From: Acanthococcus lagerstroemiae
Lineage: Eukaryota; Arthropoda; Insecta; Hemiptera; Eriococcidae
NCBI GenBank assembly: GCA_031841125.1
Contig: CM063108.1
Location: 56,690,122-56,754,121, forward strand
Direction: 5' to 3'
DNA: 64,000 nucleotides
The translations under genes and the position numbers were made by a program. Shown here piece by piece: positions 46,258-57,683 of this stretch (position 1 is its first letter; each line of letters opens with the position of its first letter). The notes beneath the pieces were generated by a model that saw only the letters and a list, made by a program, of their open reading frames with translations, was not told where the DNA came from and did no database searches.

Positions 46258-47352
46258 CGACAGATTGATGTTTAGCGGTTACTTCACAAATTACGAAATA
46301 CACGTGAACTGTACAGAAGATATCCATTTCATGTTACTGAATAAGTATACAGTAATCATAACTGCTTCTACTGGGCGATTATCTTATCGTAATACTTAGT
46401 ACTGCTCAAAAACATACGATTTCCTGCAGGAAATAACTCAGCATTTGTTTTCATCACTCGTTAGGTTCACAGGTATAGTCGTCTAGTTGATTCCGGATCT
46501 GCTGACCATTACTTCGGTACTGTTTGAATTAAGTAGCAAATATCAACATGTAAATTGAACCTACTTGCTGAAATGCGTATACTCTACGTTGAAAATTTTA
46601 CACGAGAAAATTAACGAATTTGTTCAGAATCACGAGGTTTCGAGTTCAGCCGTTAACATTTTCGCGATTCGCGTTATCATAAATTTGATAACACAGAAGC
46701 AGATAATGTTTGCAGAGTAATCGGAACGTCGAAGTAAAAATAATTTTGATCTCAAATTCTCAATTATTTATTTATTTCTCTTTCATAAAAACATTGTCAT
46801 TATGACGCGTAACTTTTTGTGAATAATCCGATAGGTGACATTCAATTTTATGCAATCGCAATGAAAATAATGAAGCGATAAATTAAAATTTCCATTCGTC
46901 CAGGTGAAACCTTTTGAACTGAAGGAATAGTAACACTGGTTTGATTCAAACGAATCGGCGAAGGTATTTGTAAAACCATAAAGGACTTGAGTTGGATACA
47001 AACTGCAATAGTTAAGAGTCTTTCTAATTTTCAAACGATTCGTTCCTCTGTTTTTCGGTTGCGGTTATCCAGTTAGAACCGTACCAATTTTGTGTCTATG
47101 AATTGTTGACATCTCTCGCACCCGCGCCACCCATGCTTATACCGATTTTCCAGGATTTTCCTGTCGAAGCGTTTTTCAAGTTCAAGCTTGTATTATTGTA
47201 TTCTCGCTGATGCGGTAATCTGTTTTTCGTTCGTAAATCGTGAATATTGGTTTCATTGAGAATATTTTTCGAACTCGGATCTTATACGTGTATCCACTTA
47301 AGTAAATTGAGAGTACAAGTGTAAAGCTAACAGATTTTAAGGTTTGGCAGTA
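46258..47352. promoter_or_regulatory. Divergent intergenic region between LSM11 and the plus-strand gene
   Basis: About 1.1 kb separates the LSM11 ATG (minus) from the first plausible plus-strand ATG at 47353. I found no transposon signatures here, unlike most of the window, which fits a shared, possibly bidirectional, promoter region. No TATA box stands out. The boundaries are inferred from the gene models only. Confidence 0.35.
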
Positions 47353-47704
47353 ATGTTGAGAGTTACGATGCTGTACGCAACGAACTGCGTAATTACTGGC
47401 AAGTGTTTCTTGCAAGCTGATGATTTTATTGAATTCCAATATTTTGAAATTAATAAGTATCGAGTAGCTTCGTACTTGTTGCACTGTACTGGAGCAAGGT
47501 GAAACAACTAGTAGAATTCGTGAACCCTTAATAAATTTGACTTATGTTTCCAGGTATTCGAGTCAAACCTACGTTCATGCGGTGGCGAAAGTTTCAAAAA
47601 TACCGCGATATTTCGAGGTGAGTTGTGGAACGTTATTAAAGCAGTAATAGTTTTTACTTCGTGTTACTTCTCCATTCTTGCAGTATTGGCAATGTGCGAA
47701 TTAA
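47353..47704 (+). CDS. Putative three-exon small protein (76 residues) or 5' exons of the downstream gene
   Basis: Exons 47353-47498, 47554-47617 and 47684-47704 read in one frame across two short GT-AG introns of 55 and 66 bp. The first intron is GTGAAAC to TTTCCAG, the second GTGAGTT to TTGCAG. The product starts MLRVTMLYATNCVITGKCFL and ends KIPRYFEYWQCAN. No domain is recognised. The two introns look real. The coding frame is less certain, because a second frame through exons 47554-47617 and 47684-47764 is also open (VFESNLRSCGGESFKNTAIF, then RVLAMCELTSTGGDEYLN). That second frame could lead into the exon at 48289. Alternatively these are 5' UTR exons of that gene. Confidence 0.35.
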
Positions 47705-48288
47705 CCTCAACGGGAGGAGATGAATACTTGAATACAAATTTAGAAGTGAACGAAACACGTATTCGTATGTGATCAATTATGTCAGACTTTTAATTGCTTT
47801 TTAATTTGGTGTGCGAGATATGGCCGCAAAGCATCACCGACAAATATGCAAATGTATTATATATACTGGCGAGGATATGGGTTCATTGGGACTTGGGACT
47901 TTTTGGTGTTCCTTTATTCCATGTTTCTACTACTACTAATCGATGCAAGTAAATTGTAAATAGGTCTCCTTGAAGTTCTGAAACATGATGATGTCTCCGT
48001 AGGATATTAAAGTAAACTGGAATCACAGATGCCGTCAGGAGAACAGGGTTGCTTCCGATAATTTGCAAAAATAGTATCATTTTATCGAAAACAATGTTTT
48101 TTCTTCAAGAGAGGGAAAGGGTCTTACTTTCTCTGGGATATAGTTTTCATAGTGTCCATGATTGTGAGATTATTATTAATTATGAGAAATATCGCGATTT
48201 CATTATTATTATATACATGCATGTAAGTTTGATGTTTCGTTTCAAAATTTTCTAAGACTGCATTCTGTTTGCAACAGGTCATTATTAG

Positions 48289-48459
48289 AAAGGTAGAGCG
48301 GACATCACGCTGGCTTATCTAAAGCCAGCATCTACAACGTGTTCAACAACTGTCGCCAGTAACGCGCCGGTTCCTAGAAGTGGCATGCCATTTATCGAAG
48401 ATGATTTGCTCTGGTGTCCAGACAACGATACCAAAATGGTGGACATCTCACAATGCCTG
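48289..48459 (+). CDS. Acidic coactivator-like gene, exon with DDLLWCPDND
   Basis: The frame is open from 48289 to a phase-0 donor (CTG/GTTAAA). An in-frame TAG just before 48289 means the acceptor lies in 48278-48299, where ATTAG, AAAG and AGAG sites all exist. The AAAG site would fit phase 1 from the exon ending at 47764. Residues run ITLAYLKPASTTCSTTVASN, then GMPFIEDDLLWCPDNDTKMV, then DISQCL. Confidence 0.6.
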
Positions 48460-51400
48460 GTTAAATTTTTCATAATTTATTTTATTTTAGTGTACGACAG
48501 ACTCCCTGTAGATTAATTTTGTAAACTACGTAACTTAACAGAAGTGGAGTTAGATGAGTAAGGCTTGGGGAGATTTAATCTACTTACGATTTTCTAGAGT
48601 CCCGTCCCAAGAAAATTCGACCTCTACTGAACTGTAACCATATATTGGAAAAACAAACACATTTTGTAAGACTGATGTTTATATCAGCATCGAAGTAAAC
48701 AATTGGAATGCTTGGGTATAAAAATCCCGTGTCATCTCCACCACTAAAACTTAGCGTTTAAAATTAAACGTGTATGAAGAAGGGCAGAGACGAGAGGGTT
48801 GATGAAACTAGCCCCACTCATCACTATTTTACGGATCTAAAATTAACGTAATACTTCTGAGTATGTATCGAGCAGAAAAATCATTTTTTTAATAAATCCC
48901 CCTTTTTTTGGCCTTTAGATTCTAATAGAAATCTCTTTCATTAAACTCCCCCCCTTTTTTTCAGCTTGGTTTCTAGCAGAAATCTCACTTTTTAAATCCC
49001 CCTTTTTGTGGTATTTAGGTGTACACATAGTTGGTCAAGCATTACTTAATTACTTGGACTGCTGATCGATCAAACGAAGTCGAGTAATTTTACTTTTCAA
49101 TGTTTGTAAACACCCTGTACTTGGGAATTCAGCCTTCTTTACTTTCTTTCATCCAATATGAGAGAGAACGTAATGTACATGATCCCTGAAATTACTATTA
49201 AACATTTGTTGAAGTAATTATAATAATCATTGTGAATTATATTTGATCCAGGAAAACGAAGGAGGCTTGGGAGAGCTATCGCATTCTGATCTCAGTGGTC
49301 TGGAGACCGGCTTGGAACAAGAAGAAGATGAGGATATCTTTAAGCAGTTATCTGATACCTCATTCGAGTTGGAACAGTTCTTCGATTTTTCCAACGACGT
49401 AAAAGTAACTAACGCATTCAGTAGAATATTTGCATATTTTGCCCTTATTTTGTTTGTGTAGAAAGCTGAAAATTTTTATCTGGTCAAACACACATGAGAT
49501 TCAAATTTCCTATCTTTTTAAATTCCACTTTCAAGAAGAGGCTCTCTCATCAATGAAAATAATGTTTAGAATCAGAGCTATAGTTTCGTCTTCAGAGAAA
49601 GTAGGCCAGGGCTTACTAAGTTGACAAATAATGTAAAATGCTCAGCTTATGAACAAGGCGAGTGAAACATTTTCCAATTATTGAAAAAGTGTACCTTTTC
49701 CCCGTCCTTCAAATAGTTAACGGGTTTACTGAAAACGGTTGTAAACTTGATCTGTGTAGAAATGAGACTAGATCATGAAATCGAATTGACGTATACTTCA
49801 GTTAAGTCCTAACTGTTTAAAAATCTTCCCGAAATGAAACCGGGTGCTGAATATTTTGATGATAAATACTGTGGAACTTACGCTGGTATAGAACTCTGTT
49901 AATTTAAATTCAGGGTCCTCTTTAATACCTTAATTTTATGTTACCGATTCATTTTTTCGAAACATCCAACTTCTGAGTTATTGATCCTGGGAGAATTAGT
50001 TGTTGAAAAGTCTACAGCTCTGTAGTCTCAGCGGATTTTGTTTTTATCGATTGAAGGTTACCGTGATGCGGAAGTGCTTTGGAAAAGTTTTATGAAACAT
50101 TCTTACTATGTTACATTTGACTTTTGCAGGAAGAAAACAACAACAATGTAATCTCCAGCACCAACAAAACCTCTGCCACTGTCGCTCTTCTGCATGAGTT
50201 GCAGAAAAACGCATCTGCCTGTAATCGAAAGTTCAACATTGCCGCTGCCAATCCTCTCCTCGCAGGTGGGTATTGTTTTTTGGATTAAATCAGTTAATTT
50301 GATTTATCCTTCTGAACTTCGTAACGAAGTATAAAACGGTGTCAGTTTACTGGTTCCTTTGTAAACGCGTTCTGACTCTTGAAATGCGCTGTTAGGTAGA
50401 CTGTTGACCTTTTCTATTGAACTACCTATTACAAAACTTCAAGAAATTTCTAAATTACAGTCGACTGAAATACAGTCACGTGTTTCTGAAACTGGGAACG
50501 CAATGTGAAACTTGGTAGATACTGTAAACAGCTATTGTTATGTTTTGATTCAATCAAGCTACGAGAAATTCGAATATTTCTTGTCAATATCCGTTGAAAA
50601 TCTTTTAGGAGATGAAAAGACCTTTTATGATTAGTATCAATACTTGAAAGTGATTGATTTTGGTCTCGAAATATGAACTGGTCTAAGATGAATGCAAAAA
50701 TTTCAAAAAATATGAAAATTGGTATTCGGACCGGGTGAACGTCTGGCGCGCTAGTATCGCTCTAGGTGATAAGAATTTGAACGAATGATCATGGCAATCA
50801 AAATGATGTGTAAATTGAGCAATTTTCATGATTTTTCGCATTTTAAAAATATTTAACGTAATGTTGGCGGAGGTTTCAGAAATTTTGGTACGGTTCTTAG
50901 AATTATATTTTCTCCGACCAGCAAAGGTAAAGTAATCATGATGATTAATGTTTTTTTATGACAAATAACAAAGAGAAAATTTGTGTCACATTGAATATAC
51001 ATTACTACACTACCGAATACCTTCACATTTAATAATTTTGGAAAAATTGAAAAAATATAGGAAAAAAATAGTTTTGGTCTTCCTTTTACCATTATCATTT
51101 CTATTGAATAGTCCTAGCTGATCATTCTTTCAAAGCTTCTATTTTTGACCGCCAGGGGACCACTCTTTTGATGCACAGTCCCAATAGGTTGACGTTTGTG
51201 TAATCTGTTTTATAATATGCTGAACGTCCTCAAAAATCTAACTGAAGATTCGTCTCCCGAGAAGTAAAATAACCCAAGAAAATCCGGGTTTTCATATCAA
51301 ATTGATATATTCATTGTATCGCCAACAAAATTTGTTACAAAAATATAATTTTTTTGTAAAAAGATCTTTTTTGCAATTGTTTCTCGTCATTGTTCTGTAA

Positions 51401-54400
51401 ATGTGAAACTCAAAATAACCCTCAATACCGCTATACATTTTAATACCTGAATGCCTTAGGAGCAAAATCGTTGAGTTTTGGACTTTTTTAGTTGCATTTA
51501 GTTCCGCAAACTGAAATTATTATAATTATCGCCCTCCACTCGTTTTCTTGCATTCCTAGATAGTGCCCCCCGCCCCCCGCCTTAAATATAATCCTTCATT
51601 TAAGGTTGTCCAAAAAAGGCGTTTTTCGAAAAGGTACGCATCCAAAGGAGAAATTTGCTTTACTTGGCAACCGAAATTTTTCGGAAAATAGAGCATATTT
51701 ATGGGACGCGCATCTCAGGGAAAGTTTAACGTAAAATTCCTGGTAAAAAATATGCAGTTTCACAATAAAAGATTCTGAAAATCAACTTTTACTTTGAAAA
51801 TGGTTTGGCTGAAAAAAATTATTCTCTATTTAGTAACAATAAAGTAGTAGAATTTAGTTTTAATTTCCAAAAGTCACTGGACACAGTTTCGTTTCTGGAA
51901 AAAATTGAGCTTCAGTTATTACAGACCGTAGCAACGCCATGAGAATACATACAAATGTGTGAAAACATATTTTCATGATTTTTGGGCTTTGTAAATCCAT
52001 TTTAGAGGATATTTCGTATCTTTCCTCGCCCTGCGGGTAAGAACCTAAAAGTTACGAATAATTACTTCAAATATACCTACATTAAAATATCGTGAGGTGG
52101 TGATATTACTTTTGAGATTATTTTTACCATCCCCCCCTCCCAACCTTCCCATATTGATTCACCAGGAAAATTCATGAAACATTTGAATTTACAAATGTAG
52201 TCGCGCCTGACTTTTATTAGGTATGTTACCCGGTAATAATAAAAAATGAGTCACAAAAACTTTTTTTTTAATTGAATCAAGTGCTTAGGTAATGAGCTTC
52301 ATGTGTACTGGTCACTGACGCGATACTCGAAAGGGTAGTTCCTGTGGCCGGGGGTGCGGTGTCATAGGGACCACTTTGGCATGCGTGCATCGCCATACGT
52401 CCCACCACACCATACGCCATAGATAAAAAAAACCTCCCTACCTCAAGGTGTCTACAGGTTTGGAAACTTTGGAAAGTTTGGAAAAAGTCAGGAATTTGAA
52501 AAGTAGGTCAGGAAGTTTGTAAATAGTCAGGAAATTCAACAATATTTTTGAGAAGTTTGGAAAAAAACAAAGAATGAACTCACGGAAAATTTTTTTCGTC
52601 GTTAATTTTACTTCAGCACTCCCTAGAGTCGTATTCTACAATTATCTTTGAACACCTTCCTAGTGCTTTCACCCAAAAATCAACTTCAAAATTCAGTTCA
52701 TTTTAATCATAGCGTTTAGTATGTAGCATAAACATAAATGTATACTGTCTATACTGTAAAGGTTTAAAGAAGAGGAAAAAAAAGTTTGGAAAAAGTCGGG
52801 AATTTATATTTTTCCATTCTTGTAGACACCTTGTACCTAGGTATGACTGTTTAGTTTTTGATGCGATTACAGGAGACCATTTCGATGGAGAATCTAGTCT
52901 GGAATTCGTGTGAAATAATTCATGATTCAATACATGTGACGTTTACTGACAAAACGTACCTTAGGATGAAAAAGAGCATTTCTTTAGAGAGCTAAAAACC
53001 GAGTGTAAAGTCAAAATTTCATAATTTCGTATTTTAATGAAAAAGTGCATTCTTCAGAGAACGGGTACACCCGGTTGTATGCTGTTTCTTACTCATTCTG
53101 CATTAAGGGCTGAAGGGCTGTGAAAGGAACAGGGGAAGCTTTTGATTAGTATTACGCAGTGTTCATTTAATTTTTTTTTTTAATATAGGTATAAGGTATA
53201 CATATATATAAAATTAGAAATTTTGGTCTTTCAAATTTGGGAGGCTGTATCTCCACCAACCTTGAAGATAGATATCTGCGGTTCGTATCACTGGATTTTT
53301 CGTTAAATTTTCTACAAAATTTCATCAAAAAATCGATTTAGAAAAATGTCATCGTAATAAGGTAGATTTTGCTAGCAAATGTCACAAATATTTATCGACT
53401 TGAAATTGAAAACTCGATTTTGTTGGTAAGTTTAAGCGCTTGACCAGCAAAACTACCCTCAATTCTTAAGGACTTTCGGTTCATTAATTAGTTTGCTCAA
53501 GTGTCCTATTACATCAAATTTCAGTTTACCCAAAATTCTTAATTGTTCGTCACTTGATTGTGCCCATTTGTGAGTATAAACTAACGATGTTGATTAAAAA
53601 TTATTAATTTTCCAATGCATACACGTTACATCGATAAGTCGTACCTTTATGTTTTTATCATTTTAAAGCATAACTGTCTCTATGAGCAAAGAAGATTCGA
53701 GTCTGGAAAATGCATCGATAAAAACAATGTTTACTTTTTGTATTTTTGTTTTAATTGTATGTAATGTGGAAGGAAGTTGTGTGACTGGGATAACCTTATG
53801 GTATCTCATGAACCTTCGGCTCCCAACCAAATTTTTCTTCTTCTATTTATGTAACGGTGGTGATTTTTCAAGGGAAATGGATAAACAGTTGATTACGTAC
53901 ATTTTTCAAATAAATAAATAATCTCTTGTTTTTATTTATTCAAAAATGGTAGGTATTTAAGAAGTTGTCCTCAATTTAGAAATTAAAATATTAAATCACA
54001 GTATTTAACTACATTAATGCGTGGCTAGTTGAATGCAATTTTAGCTGCTCTGTAAAGGCGGGCTATACACTTAGCGTATTTCGTATTTCGTGACTTTTCA
54101 CGAACTGTTTCGCGAAAAATGTGATGAAAAGCGAACCAATCACTATGCACTTCTCCCAATATCAGCTGTTTCGTGTTTCGTCTGTTCATCTCATCCTGTT
54201 CGCGAGAATCTGAAAATCGGCGCGAAAAGACGCGAAAATGAAAAAATATTCAATCTAGCTCCTCTCCCCAGTGTAAAAATTTTTTTGAGAAAGTCGTAAT
54301 GAAACGAAAATTTGAAAACCAACGAATTCATTTTCTGGAACATCCTGCCATCGGGTTGTTCTTCGGCTCCTCTCTCCTTCACAAATGCAGATAAGGGTGA

Positions 54401-57400
54401 ATGAATGAGACTTCCGAGGTTTTGGGGAAAGAGCAACTAATCCACAAAATTTGAAAAAAATCTAAAGACCTCATAGTAATTATTATCGCGTTACGAAAGA
54501 GACTATTATTTTCAGATGTATAATCTTATATTGTATCTATCGATACTCTTAAATTGAAGCCTCCTCCGCCTCCCCGGATGCCATAATTTTCCAGCTCCTA
54601 ACCACCTTTGTACTTTCATAACATTTGGCGTTAGATATGCTGCAGATTTCTTACCTGGGTTCCAGAATTCATTTTAATAGTTATTTTCGCTCTCTCCAAA
54701 CCATTCAGGCTCCACGAGAGAGGGGCTAATTCCAGTTACTCTAGTTTTCCTCAAGTTCCAAATTCTTTACGAGATTCTAAAGTAAATTTTTTGGTCTGGA
54801 TAGCCAACCAAGCTCTGAGACGCTGATTTCGAATATCGCCTCAGATTTTTATCCAGCCCTTTCCAGAGCACTGTCGTAATACGAATTCAGCTTCTCCGAA
54901 GAAAAATTGCATGAAGTATCGAAACAGGGGTGGTTTTGTGTCGCTGATTTCGAATATCGCTTCTGATTTTTAATCTGGACCAAATTCAAGCCCCTGTGCT
55001 TATTTCAATTGAGAAATTTTAACGACGTTATTTTCTATGAGCAAAACTTTGATAAATAAAACTGTATTTTTACCCCAGTCCGTGACTTTAATTTAAAAGA
55101 GGGTGAATTCCGAGTCTATTATTGTTTGTCCTACGCTCTTGCTACCACATTGGTCGCACCAGGAGGGATAGGATTCAAAAATTACCCCTAAAATCGAATA
55201 CAGCGACCTCAAAACCCTGTAAACCAATTTTCGAATTCTATTCTTTCGGCATTAAGTCACACGAAAAGGGGGGAAAAAATTTTAAAAATTAAAAATCTAT
55301 GAAGTATTTAATTCATTGATATCGCACCATGCTGCACCCCATAGAGCGCGTTTTCATTTCCATCATTATTAAATTTTTTTTTCGTTTTCATTTTTGATAT
55401 TCGAAAATTTTGAAAATTTCTCCATACGATAGGACATCAGGCACTTTTTTCGGCGAAACATGTCGCGAGACTGTCGAAGAGTGAAGCTTGTTTATCAATT
55501 CGAAGGAAGAGCCGTGTGAAGGCTGTTTTCTTTTCCTTTTCCTCAGAATTCTGTGATACGTGAAGATCTTTTAAAACTTCTGGAATATACGCCATAGCTC
55601 TTTCAAGTTATAATTTGCTGATTTTTAAATTTGTAAATTACCATGATTGAAAATAAATGACTTTAAATGACTTAAATAACCTTCCTTCAAAATAAATGAC
55701 TTTAAATGACCGTTAGACACCCTGAAAATGTGTCACAGTTTTTGTTTTTGTTTTTATTTATTTTGTACAATTTTTTCCCCGTTTTCTTTAATTAATATCA
55801 AGTGAAAAAACTGTAATACACTGTACTTTGTTCCCTCCTAATCTGGTTAGTTTTGGCTGTATGAGGAGACATTAATATTGAATTTAAAAAAATAAATAAA
55901 TATTTAGGTTTAAAAAATAATCCGAACTTCGAAACTGGTTCAGTCGACATACCGTGTTGGCGCTTGTTCTTACCCAAAGTGGGCATGGAAAAGTATACAT
56001 ATTATACTAAATAATGTTGGGCGCTCTATGAAAAGGAATCATAGGTCGCAAAATTGAATTTTGCCCAACGGAGGGTCAGCGCTAAATTGGGACAACGAAT
56101 TCGAAATCAGCGAGAAAAATTGAGCCAAGCCTCTTCAGTAATTAAAAACCGACTGCCGACTGAAATGCAGATGAATTGAAAAATTCGCCAGATCGACACA
56201 GCATGCATGTTACGATAAGTGTATAGCCGTCTTATCTGTCTGGACAGTATAGTACGAAAACCCTTTGACATTTCGTCAAAATGCCGACCACTTGGCGAGA
56301 ACACGAAACGCGAAACACGAACTGTAGAAAAGAAACTTCTGAACTTGGGCACGGAGGGTCTGACGCCCAAGACTTAAGTTACTTAGAATTCAACTTCAGT
56401 ACTGTCACTGTAACATTTTTACCTACTACAGGAAGTGCTTGCTTACGTTTTGTAATCTCAACCCATCGTTCGCTGCGCAGTGAATTCATGGAGTGGCAAT
56501 ACACATATTCACCAGTTTTTTATTATGTATATAAATTCGACCATGTTTAGTAATTAGAAACAAAAATGAATGAAACCAGTCTCGATATTTGTTTATTTCA
56601 ACTATGTAAGCTCGGAACTTAAATATCTTTACAAGTTTTCAATTGAAGAGTCGAGTACAGTAACGACCACGCTTCTATATTAAGTAATTTCTTCAAGGTA
56701 GCTGATATGAGAATACTACAATGTCATCCCTTGTTGCGCCTGTGACCATGGGGTATGTAATACATATTGCTCAGTCACAGCGCAGCTAGAGATATTTCTG
56801 CACTTTGCCTGTTTGCGCACTTGGAGTAAAATGGCAAGTGTCGGTTTTGATTGTAACCTCTTCAATTAGACGCTGTTGAGGGCGATAGAACCAAGCGACA
56901 TTTGTTGACAAAATGAGTTATTAGTCTCGTTGGAACGAGTGTAAAAAGTAGAATTTTTCAAAATTAGGCCCCCGCTTCAAAGGTGTGCGTGCTCACGTTG
57001 GAAAAAGCTTACCAGTAAACGCTATGTCATATTGTTCTACATGGCTCTTGAACTTCAAATCATTTGTTCTCAAAAAACAGATTTTGTCGCTTGGTTCTGT
57101 CTCGCTTAGCAGCGTCCAATTATTCTTGACAACTTGTTACGTACATTTTTTATTTTTTTAATCGTTTCATAATTGTGTTTATTATAATTTGTGTGTACTA
57201 GTCATGATTCGATTGCTGTCACATGTACCCAGCGTTATATGTATTCATGTACCCAGGAATACTAATTTACATTTCACGGATTTCAGAAAAATTATCCTCT
57301 CCTGCTACTGCCAATGGAACTAAACATACTGCACAAATATTTCCGAATTCCGGTATCAGTCATCGATTGCTGAAAGCAGATCCTGGGGCACTGCACAATC

Positions 57401-57406
57401 GAACAG
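48289..57406 (+). CDS. Acidic coactivator-like protein, partial, at least four coding exons
   Basis: Exons 48289-48459, 49252-49404, 50130-50265 and 57287-57406 join in phase (0, 0, 1) across GT-AG introns, the last about 7 kb long. The product contains GMPFIEDDLLWCPDNDTKMV and DISQCL. An acidic, phenylalanine-rich block follows: EQEEDEDIFKQLSDTSFELE then QFFDFSNDVK. After that come an Asn/Ser/Thr-rich stretch, LLHELQKNASACNRKF, and AAANPLLAGEKLSSP. Short acidic-aromatic motifs such as DDLLW, DIFKQL and ELEQFFDF are typical of transactivation regions, so a nuclear transcription cofactor is likely. I thought of Mastermind (Notch coactivator) and NPAT/Mxc, but neither is secure. The frame is open at both ends: the start lies upstream and later exons may lie beyond 57406. 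Confidence 0.6.
49252..49404 (+). CDS. Acidic coactivator-like gene, acidic exon
   Basis: A 153-bp (51-codon) phase 0-0 exon with acceptor GATCCAG and donor AAA/GTAACT. It encodes ENEGGLGELSHSDLSGLETG and then a run of Glu/Asp into DIFKQLSDTSFELEQFFDFS. The net charge is strongly negative. Aromatic residues are interspersed as in activation domains. Confidence 0.65.
50130..50265 (+). CDS. Acidic coactivator-like gene, Asn/Ser-rich exon
   Basis: A 136-bp exon with acceptor CTTTTGCAG and donor CTCGCAG/GTGGGT, phase 0 in and phase 1 out. It encodes EENNNNVISSTNKTSATVAL then LHELQKNASACNRKFNIAAA and NPLLA. The segment VALLHELQKN is a short amphipathic helix candidate. Confidence 0.65.
52444..52833. 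mobile_element. CAAGGTGTCTACA element with repeated TTTGGAAA units
   Basis: Left end CAAGGTGTCTACAGG and right end CTTGTAGACACCTTG are inverted repeats (14 of 15), flanked by TACCT on both sides (52439-52443, 52834-52838). The interior has AGTTTGGAAAAAGTC and AGTCAGGAA units. It is non-coding, inside the large intron of the acidic coactivator-like gene. Confidence 0.75.
55649..55724 (-). mobile_element. Fragment of a GTGTCTA-ended element
   Basis: The minus strand begins CAGGGTGTCTAACGG and continues with AAGTCATTTATTTT twice (~41 bp period). It resembles one terminus of the element at 52444-52833. The other end was not found, so it is a fragment or a relative. Confidence 0.4.
56877..57118. 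mobile_element. TGGACGCTGTTAA MITE, copy 3 (inverted core)
   Basis: Ends TAGACGCTGTTGAG and CTTAGCAGCGTCCA. The core matches copy 2 in orientation. It lies in the 7 kb intron of the acidic coactivator-like gene, about 170 bp before the exon at 57287. Confidence 0.8.
57287..57406 (+). CDS. Acidic coactivator-like gene, fourth identified exon
   Basis: A 120-bp exon with acceptor GATTTCAG and donor AACAG/GTTTGT, phase 1 in and phase 1 out. It encodes KLSSPATANGTKHTAQIFPN then SGISHRLLKADPGALHNRT. The join from 50265 restores a Glu codon, giving LLAGEKLSSP. The 7 kb intron before it holds several repeats and no other exon I could support. Confidence 0.55.
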
Positions 57407-57635
57407 GTTTGTAATACTGATTTTGAAAAAAAGAAAGAAAAGAAACAGACCCCCCAAGACACGTTATTGGATTTACTCGAATGTAGCTATTCTGTATTTG
57501 TCGTTGATAATGGGTCAGTCTTCCAGTTCAACGAATGTGTACACAGCGTAGGGTGTTCATTGTAGGAACCAAATACCAACGAATTGTACTTCCATTTTGG
57601 CATTTCTTAACTTTGATTTTGCTGTTCTGTATGAG

Positions 57636-57683
57636 GCTGCAAATGATGACGACGAAAAGAAGGCTAAAGAAATGAATGCCATG
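57636..57683 (+). CDS. Possible 48-bp microexon
   Basis: After a good pyrimidine tract and TATGAG acceptor, 16 codons read AANDDDEKKAKEMNAM to an ATG/GTAAAA donor. The residue mix (Asp, Glu, Lys, Ala) looks coding, and the site lies 230 bp after the exon at 57287-57406 on the same strand. Its phase 0 start does not follow that exon's phase 1 end, so it would need an intermediate exon or alternative splicing. Confidence 0.25.

Noticed and set aside
49252..50265. NPAT/Mxc or Mastermind as firm identity of the acidic gene
   Set aside because: Resemblance is to short acidic-aromatic stretches only, recalled and not aligned. No LisH or basic Notch-binding domain exon was found in the window.
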